A stretch of DNA of 64,000 nucleotides, taken from positions 35,123,405 through 35,187,404 of the forward strand of contig OX392530.1 of assembly GCA_947623455.1 (NCBI GenBank), in the 5' to 3' direction. The stretch comes from Mimachlamys varia (lineage: Eukaryota > Mollusca > Bivalvia > Pectinida > Pectinidae). A model generated the notes under the pieces. The model made no database searches and had not been told where the DNA came from. It worked only from the letters and a program-made list of their open reading frames with translations. Position 1 is the stretch's first letter. The number at the start of each line of letters is the position of its first letter. Shown one piece after another: positions 39,101 through 48,100 of the stretch. The position numbers and the translations under genes were made by a program.

Positions 39101-42100
39101 ACACCAACAACAAAGGTACGCACAAAAGAGATGGGACGGCGCGCTATATGGGTTACACAGCTGATGGCCTTTTAAACCGACTAACCAGAAAATGCATATT
39201 ATGTTCATACTAAAATACTTAAAAGGCAACCTAAAAAGATCTTGAACTAACCGTACATTCATCGTTCTAAAATATTATCAATTAAAACACTTCATTTCGA
39301 TAGCGGCACACAACTACCGCGTGGCCGGAAGTTGGGACGAAACGACTTTTTTCAATGTTACAAAATCTGATAAAACATTTCTACCAATCTAAACAGAATA
39401 ACTTGCACAACCATGAACAGTAATCGGTACAATATCGGGAACATTTATGCAACAAAGGATAAAGATGTGTTGCTTATATTTCATTAATCTTACTTAATTC
39501 CACAGAGTTTGTTTCAACCGTAAAAAACGTGTTCTGTACATTTTCTGAGTGTGAAGAGCGACAAAAAAGGGGAGATAATCTTATTTTTAAGGGCTGCTGA
39601 TCCAGCACACTCCCCGTCTGATATCACAAGTTATTACGTATTTCAGTTCTTAGTAAATGTCAATGTATCTTATTTTTCACAAAATAAACACATGATACTC
39701 ATTCAAGTCAGTTTGATTGTTGTCTATTCTCAACAAGGATCACCATCCTTGTTATTGGACGCGTTAGCACTATAGGTTTTCCATTTCTCATAACACGAAC
39801 CTACAGTATGCCTTGCGAACCTTTCCGTCAGACTCGCTACAGACTGCGTTCAGCACAATTCCAAGGGAGCAGTCATTGCGCGGGAGATTCTTGTCTTTCA
39901 AAAGGATTACATCTCCAACTTCAACATTAGGGCGTTCCAATTTCCGCTTTCTTCTACATTGAAGGGATTGCAAGTATCCCTCACGCCACTTCTTCCAGAA
40001 AATGCTAGATAGGATCTGAACTCTTCTCCAATGTTCCTTGTAGAGGTCTTTTTCACAGAACGACACTTGTGAAAACTGATCATTCTGTCCCACTTTCTGA
40101 TTTAGAAGCACCGCGGGACTCAGTATCTCCGGAGATTCTGGGTCAGTTGATATTGGTCCGACAGGTCGTGAATTCACTATTGCACAAGCTTCCGCCATAA
40201 AAGTAACTTATACATCATGGGTCACACATTTCCCAGCAGTGCCTAATAGCATAGAGTTCAAAACTTTCCTTACAAGCCCAATCATCCGTTCCCACACTCC
40301 ACCCATATGAGAGGAGTGGGGTGCATTGAACTTCCAAACAACGCCAGAGTTGTAGAGGTACTTTGAAACAGGACCGTCGGTCACATTAATGGAGTCTATG
40401 CGCAGGTGGTCAGTAGCACCGAAAAAGTTGGTGCCACAATCTGAACGGAATTCCTTCACATTGCCCCTTATAGCTACAAAGCGACGTAGCGCGTTTATGA
40501 AAGAAGAGCTGCTCATCTCCTCCAGAACCTCAATGTGTATTGCGCGCGACGTTAAACATGTGAAAAGAGCTGCCCATCGCTTGGAGTTCGCAGAACCACC
40601 ACGAGTTTTTCTGGTGATCACTGACCACGGTCCGAAAACATCTACGCCGACTGATGTGAATAAAGGTTCAGCTTGAATACGGTCCATTGGTAAATTTGCA
40701 ATTTGCTGGTGTTCCAAATTACCACGGAGCCTTTGACAGGTGACACAATGATGGATGACACTAGAAGCCTTTTGGCTCCTACGATCCAAAATCCCTTATT
40801 TCGCAGAGCACCTTCAGTTATGTGCCGCCCTTGGTGATGCACAGATTCATGGTAGTGGAGTACAATTAATTTCGACACTTGGTCACGACTGTGTAGAACT
40901 ACAGGATTGGTTTCTTCCAAGGGGAGATCACCCTTATTCAAACGTCCACCAACTCTCATGACTCCATAACCATCTAAATAGGGATTTAAGTTGCTGATTG
41001 ATCTGCCGTTACCCACGGGTTCACCGATTTTTAGGCGTGCCACTTCCTCTGGGAACATAAACTTCTGTGACTGTCCTATTATGAACCGTTGTGCTTCAGT
41101 ACGCACAGTTACATTGTCAACTGCCACCCTCTGGTCTGTTACCTGGTTGCGAATAAAGCGTTTGAGGAACGCTATAGCGTTGATAAGTTTCTGCCAACTG
41201 GAAGACTTCTCAAATTTTTTATGAAGATTTAGCGCAACTGAGGTTTTCTTGGAGGTAATAACTTCTGGCCTGACCTCCTGATCCTCCTCTGGGTCCACCA
41301 ATGGGTGACTTCTGTCTGAAGAACTAGTGCTTTTCTCCCTTTGAAGTCTCCTTGGTCCTTTTAACCACAAGCTTGTCAACAGTCATGGAAGTTCTAGTCG
41401 CCTGGTCTGCAGGATTCTCATTTGTAGGGACGTAAGACCATTGCTCTGACTGACAGCTGCGTAAAAGTCTTTCTACACGGTTGCACCTATGTGTAGAGCC
41501 TGCGGGTCTTGTTGTTGATATAACCCAAAACAACTCTACTGTCACTGTAGTATTTGACATATTGTAGCGGGATATCGAGAGATTCACTTAGTGTTTCAGC
41601 GAGTTCTACGGCAATGACAACGGCACATAGCTCAAGTTTAGGGATGGTGTGTCCTTTAGTTGGGGCAAATTTTGCTTTCCCCGTGACAAACCCAGTATGG
41701 GCCTTTCCTCCATTTAGGGTCCTAACATAAGCAGCCGCTGCAATTGCCTTTTCTGACGCATCAGCGTACACATGTAGCTCAATATTATCCGATGTAGTAA
41801 GGGATAGCGGAACATACATACGCGGAATGCATATGTCTTTCAACTGATCCAGCGACGACGTCCAACCGTTCTATTTCCTCAAATGTTCATCAGGAATCTG
41901 TTCATCCCATCCGATACCAGTAGTGAGCTCTCTAAATAGAATACGCCCATGAGTTGTGATTAGTGAAATGAAACCGATAGGATCAAATATGCTTTTAAGA
42001 GTCGATAGCATACCACGACGTGTCCCTGATTTTTCGCCGGTGTTTACATCTAATATGAAACTGTCTGTATTGAGGTCCCAGGACGTTCCTAAACTATGTT

Positions 42101-45100
42101 GTATTGGAAGTGAATCCTCCTCAAAGTTCAAAGACTTCAATCCTTGACATTGATCTTCTTCAGGGAAGGCATTCATCACCTCAGAGCTATTGGAAGTGAT
42201 TTTGTGAAGACGGATACAGTGTATTTACATTTTCCTTCAATACTGACTGGGTCCGCTTCACAACACCAGACAGTCATCAACGTAAAAGTCTTTGTTTACT
42301 AGGTTATTGACATCATCTTCAGCATCCTCCACTGTCTTGCGCAAGGCAAATGTAGCTACAGCTGGCGACGGACTGTTTCCGAACACATGAGCTCTCATCC
42401 TGTATTCAATAAGGTCTTGAGTAGGGTCATTCTTCCTGTACCACAGAAAACGCAGGAAGTCCCTGTGCTCTTCCTTTACCAGAAGCCTGTAAAACATTTG
42501 CTCTACATCAGCAGTCGCTGCATACGAGTCGTTCCGAAAGCGCAGCAGAATAGACAATAGACTGTTCGTGAGGTTAGGTCCTGACATTAGGGTCCATTGA
42601 GAGAAATGCCTTCAAAATCAGCCGACGAGTCAAACACACCTCTGATCTTCTCAGGTTTCATAGGGTGGTAGACTCCGAAAATTGGCAAGTACCATGCCTC
42701 GTTGATCATACGTGGAGCTACCTCAGCTGCCCTAGAATCAAGGACTTTTTGCATGAAACTGATAAAATGTTCACACTTCTTAGAGTTTTTCTTGAGAGAT
42801 AATCAAGGATCATAGCTCTCTTCCATGCCATCTGTCTGTTGTTAGGCATCCTAGGCCTTGGATATCTGAACGGTAAAGGTGCTGTCCAAAATCCATCTTT
42901 ATCCTTATGGCACTCTTCATTCTTTGCATCAAGAAATTGACGATCTTCAACTGACAGGCTGACCTTCTCATCATTCTTAGTTTTAACAAAGATAAGGTCG
43001 TTCCCCGTGCTCTCTTTAGTGTACAGGTTGAAATCACACGGTTGGAATATAGAACCTCTGCCGTTGATTATTGAAGTCTTCATTACCTTGACTGTGCTAG
43101 GAGGGTGCACTTGAGCTAGGCAAACTTCCCCTATAACTACCTATCCTAAGCTCAACTTCTGTGCAAATGGCGCTCGTCTAGGTCCTACTACCTGCTCTTG
43201 AACCTGATGTGCTTCAGGTAAATCTCTTCCAATTAGAAGCCCTATGCGACAATCCGTATGGTGGAATGTGGTGTCTCAGTTCCTTTAAGTGGCTATGGTG
43301 CAGAACAACCTCTGGAGTGGCTGCCTCAGATCTGTCTTGTGGTATATTATCCCATTCTATAATAGTCGGGAGTAAGTGACTAGATGTTCCATCAATCGAA
43401 CTAACGACTAGACCATCTGCCTTGCGTCCAGAAGCTTAAGCTGTTCCTGTGCAAGAAGAAATAGTGTAGCAGCAATCATCACCATGCACTCCTACATGGT
43501 CAAGAAGCTCTGAACTAATCAGTGTCCTGTTGCTTTGGTCGTCTATCGCCGCGTAAACTGTAATTGCCTTTTCTGGTTGCTCGGCCGGAAACACATTTAC
43601 CAGTAAAGTTTTAGCACAGGATTTGGCACCTATTCCTTGTCCACATACTGCAGTACACTTAGCAGTTACACTTTGAACCAGCTCCCCGCCATGAGGAATC
43701 ACTTCTGAATGGCTGAAATCTTTACGCTCACTCTCGTTAGTTTGATGTAAACCAGTAGGATGTTGTTTGCTTCCACATTTTTTTTTACATTTGATGATAG
43801 CCTTGCATTCTTTAGCCATGTGTGAGTCAGTCTCACCACATTTGAAACAGATCTTATGTTCTTTAAGCAAAAGTCTCCTCTCCGCCAGAGGTTTCCTTCT
43901 AAATTCTCGGCACTCATTCAGGGAATGAGTCATTGAGTTATGAACCGCACACAACTTGACATTAGCCTCCTTATTTCCTTAATTAACTTCCGTTTTCTTC
44001 ACTGTGATTGGTCTGTTGACGTTGGTCCTAGCAGGATTCCTGAAATCTTATCTGGTCGACTTCTCATTTTGTGTCACAAAACTGGGATCGTTCATCAGTC
44101 GGGCCATTTCCTTTAAAAATGTCACCAAGAATGAGAAGGGAGGGAAGGCAACATGTCTTGTGTTCTTGTACGAAAATGCTCGATCGGTCCACTAAGATTG
44201 CACACGTGTTGGTAGTATTGTCAATATCTGCCTCACTCCTAATGGAGAGTCGTACTGCGATAAGATCTGGTTATATTTAGGATCATCTTTCAGTACTTGG
44301 ATCTCTGTAAGAACGTCCGCAAGTTCATACATCTTGGTCTTGTCAATAAGTTTAGGAAAGCTTTCTAACCCTAACTGCTTCAGGACACCCATATCTTTAA
44401 TCAAGGCGTTCCCATAAAAGTTTCTTGCCGAGAGCTGGATTACTGCCGTTACTACTTCTTATACTCGAAGCATATGTCGATGACACAGGACCCAGCCATT
44501 TCACAAGAAGATCAAGTTCTTCTCCTGGTGTGATGGATGCTTCTTTCATGACTGACTGAAATGTAGTCTTCCAGGAAAGGTATGAATTGGGTTTGTCGTC
44601 AAAATGCATAAGTCTTGCGGAAGCGAGTTCCTTACGCATGAGGAAGTTTACTAAGGAAGGTACAACTTCATCCTTGGTCGTAGTTACCGGTACAGGCAGC
44701 GAAACTGTAACTGGGTTGTGGGTTGGTTCCACTGTTGACTCATTGCTCTCAGAATTTTCAGCACTTTGATGTGCATGAACATAACTCATAGTAAGCACTT
44801 TCAACACGTTTAGGTAAGGAAAGATTCTCAGACTCGCCGCTATCTCCTTGGGAGCTGAACTCTTCATACACGAATGCTTCGGCTTCAGCCTCTGCACATT
44901 CCCTTTCCTCCTTCACAATATTCAAGTCTATCTCCAACTCCTGTCGATGACGTTGAGATTTAGCTTGGGAAACTGCATCCTGTTTGGCTAATAGAGCTTG
45001 CTGTTTCCGCAGCATGGCTTCTTTCTTCATGAACTCTTTAGCCGCCTTGGCCTTCTCAGCTTTAGCTCTAACTCGCAATTCTTCGGAGTTAGCACTAGAT

Positions 45101-48100
45101 GCATGACTAAATGTAGAACTGCGAGACCTGTGACTGCTTGAATGCTGTGATCCCTTCTCTGCAAGTAATTCTTGTTAAGAGTCTAACTGCTTTAAGATGC
45201 TCTGAACCATTTCATCACACTTGCCATCTTAGGGAATGTGGATCGAAAGGAGACGAACACTTTCATCTGTGTAGTTTGCATGAAGGTATCTGGTGAAATC
45301 CCTACAGGCCAATCTATATTTCCCATATGTCAGGCATAAATTCCTCTTAGTCTCATCAATAGCTTTTATGGTTTCCTCAAAGGAACACGTTCTTTTGGTT
45401 ATATACTCTTATACATCTTGCCATGATGACCCTATAAGCGTCTGACACTCCTTTACCTGTTGGCTATAGTTTTCTGCAGCTTTAGCTGTCTGGGTCCTAA
45501 TTCTCTGGGTTAAGAAGCTCGTGCAGCTTTCCCTCAGCTTTGGTAGACTGCTCATCTGGTGCGTTCTCAGCGGTGGACATACTGAAACTCTTACCTTGAG
45601 TTAACTGGTATCACGATCGTCAGGGTCACAGCTTCTTACTGTTCTGCCACTCATTCAAAAATGATGACAGACAATCAACGGGTATCATCGACATGTTTAT
45701 TTCCATTCCGACAGGAACACCGTAAGAACTACAAAATACAAAATGGACGTTTGCACAATGTAAACTCACAGAAGACCAAGATTCAAACATCTCAAACACT
45801 CGCATCATTCTATTATCATAATTACATCGACTTTGACATAATTAACAAATATTACATAGTGTGACTCAAATATATAGACTTCTGTTGTTATTACAATTGT
45901 CTGTACTATTAATTCAGATGTGCATCAAATTATGGATACAGTCTGTTTTTCAATTATATTCAAACAATAACTCATGGACAATACATATAATTAAAGAACA
46001 ACTTAATCAATTACTATGGCAACATGGTCTCATGTTAAACCAACTGGGTCTATAAATGAACATGACTTTTCATAATCTGTACAGATAATCTATTAAGCAA
46101 TCAACGAAAATACCTTAATAAATATAATACGCCGTTTCCGAGATACAAGAACTCTTTTGAAGTGGAGTTAGAAATCGGTGATTTGATCATGTGACCGCGA
46201 AAAATTTAGGGCACTTCACAATGGCGGCAATGACGACCGAATGGCAGCTAGATTCGATTCGATTATTTTAGTTGCTTTAGGTTAAAAAGGGAAGAAAAAA
46301 AGATACAGGCTCTTAAACTAAGTCATGGTGTGTTGTACATAGATGTGTAACTGTCAGTCGTAAAAGCAACAATCTGCCAAAATGTAACGTTCAGTTCGTT
46401 TCCAACAGCAAAGAGAAACCCCGATTACGAGCACTGTGGATTGCATTCATATTTCTCAATACAAGATAAATTCAGTTAATCCATGATCTCAGCTAATTTT
46501 ACTAACACCCCTTTTGTTTTATTTGAAGGTGTGATCCCTCTTTCGACCAAAACACTTTACCTCGCTTACCGTCATTGAAAACTTCTATTTAGCCGCCATT
46601 TTGTTTTCAAAAGTGCCCTAAATAAAGTCACGTGGTGATGAAAGTCACATGACTAAACCGACTGAAAGTTGTATCCCGGAAATGGCGTATTGACTTACGC
46701 TGTGGTGACCCAGATTGACTGTTCCAGTTAAATGGATAGACAGCACATAACTGTGCATGTGTACAACTCTCTAAATTGAACAACAGAAAAAAGTAGTAAG
46801 ATAAAAATGTTTTATGACAACCTGCTACAAAAGTAGACACCTACAACAAAGGTACGCACAAAAGAGATGGGACGGCGCACTATATTGGTTACACAGCTGA
46901 TGGCCTAAATCATACAAAATATTTGCATCATCGGACATTTAAACCGACTAACTAGAAAATGCATATTATGTTCATACTAAAATACTTAAAAGGCAACCTA
47001 AAAAGATCTTGAACTGACCGTACATTCATCGTTCTAAAATATTATCACGAAACGAAATACTTTTTTCAATGTTACCAAATCTGATAAAACATTTCTACCA
47101 ATCTAAACAGAATAACTCGCAAAACTATACCATGAACAGTAATCGGTACAATATGGGAAACATTTATGCAACAAGGGATAAAGATGTGTTGCTTATATTT
47201 CATAAAACTAACATAATTCCACAGAGTTTGTTTCAACCGTAAAAAACGTGTTCTGTAAATTTTCTGAGTGTGAAGAGCGACAAAAAAGGGGAGATAATCT
47301 TATTTTTAAGGGCTGCTGATCCAGCACAAGTATACATGTATAACATCGTATAGTTAATAAGGTAAATATATTTTTCAGATATATATTACTTTATAACACC
47401 TACCGGTAACATGATAAAATCAATATCATGATATCAAAGTGTAAGAAGAAGTTGAGAGCGACTTGAGAAGAACTTGAGAACATTTTTTCCCCATTTTACA
47501 GCACTTGAGAACATTTTTTCCCCATTTTACAGCACTTGAGAACAAATTTTCTCAAAAAAGAACGTCTGCTCGCGATTGCATGCCGTCATTTCCGGATATA
47601 GTATCCCACCAAAAGTGTTCCGCGTCAGAAAATAGTCCGTCATTAAAATATCAACGAAATAAAAATGAAAAAACATGTTGAGAAGAAAAACAACATTTCA
47701 AACGTAAAGATTATTTTATTTTAGTGTTAGTCCTCCGCTAACATTTTCAGTTTGTTTACGTTCGCCAAAGACAGTTCGCGATCGATTACGTGTTACGGTC
47801 AGAAATAAACCGTGGTAAAGCCAACAAAATAAACAATGAATCCTGTCTAAGATCTAACAATTTATTTTAACAATGACAAAATGACATTTACAGGTAAATT
47901 CAATATTATCCTAAGTGATATAACAATAAATTGTACTCACAATGTTCTCTGTGTAATAAGAATTAGAATGTCCAATGAATCCTTTTAACACTGTTCACAG
48001 TATCCAGGTCCAAGAATGAGAGATGAATTAATCCGTTAATCCAAAGTGAAATGATGGAATCAATCTGTGTCCGATTAATGAATGCAAGTGTACGTATTAT

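Larger units (their letters stand above)
38456..47333 (-). mobile_element. BEL/Pao LTR retrotransposon with AGTAT target duplication
   Basis: The element body (38,461-47,328) is flanked by AGTAT on both sides, a 5-bp duplication usual for BEL/Pao. LTRs run TG...CA in element orientation. Between them are decayed gag, protease, RT, RNase H and integrase, all on the minus strand. The gene order and RNase H/integrase type fit BEL/Pao. It lies in intron 2 of gene B, antisense to nothing, i.e. in the same orientation as the gene. Copy A lacks it. Confidence 0.92.

Noticed and set aside
40389..41224. Plus-strand frames opposite the integrase
   Set aside because: Shadows of the BEL pol reading frames on the other strand.
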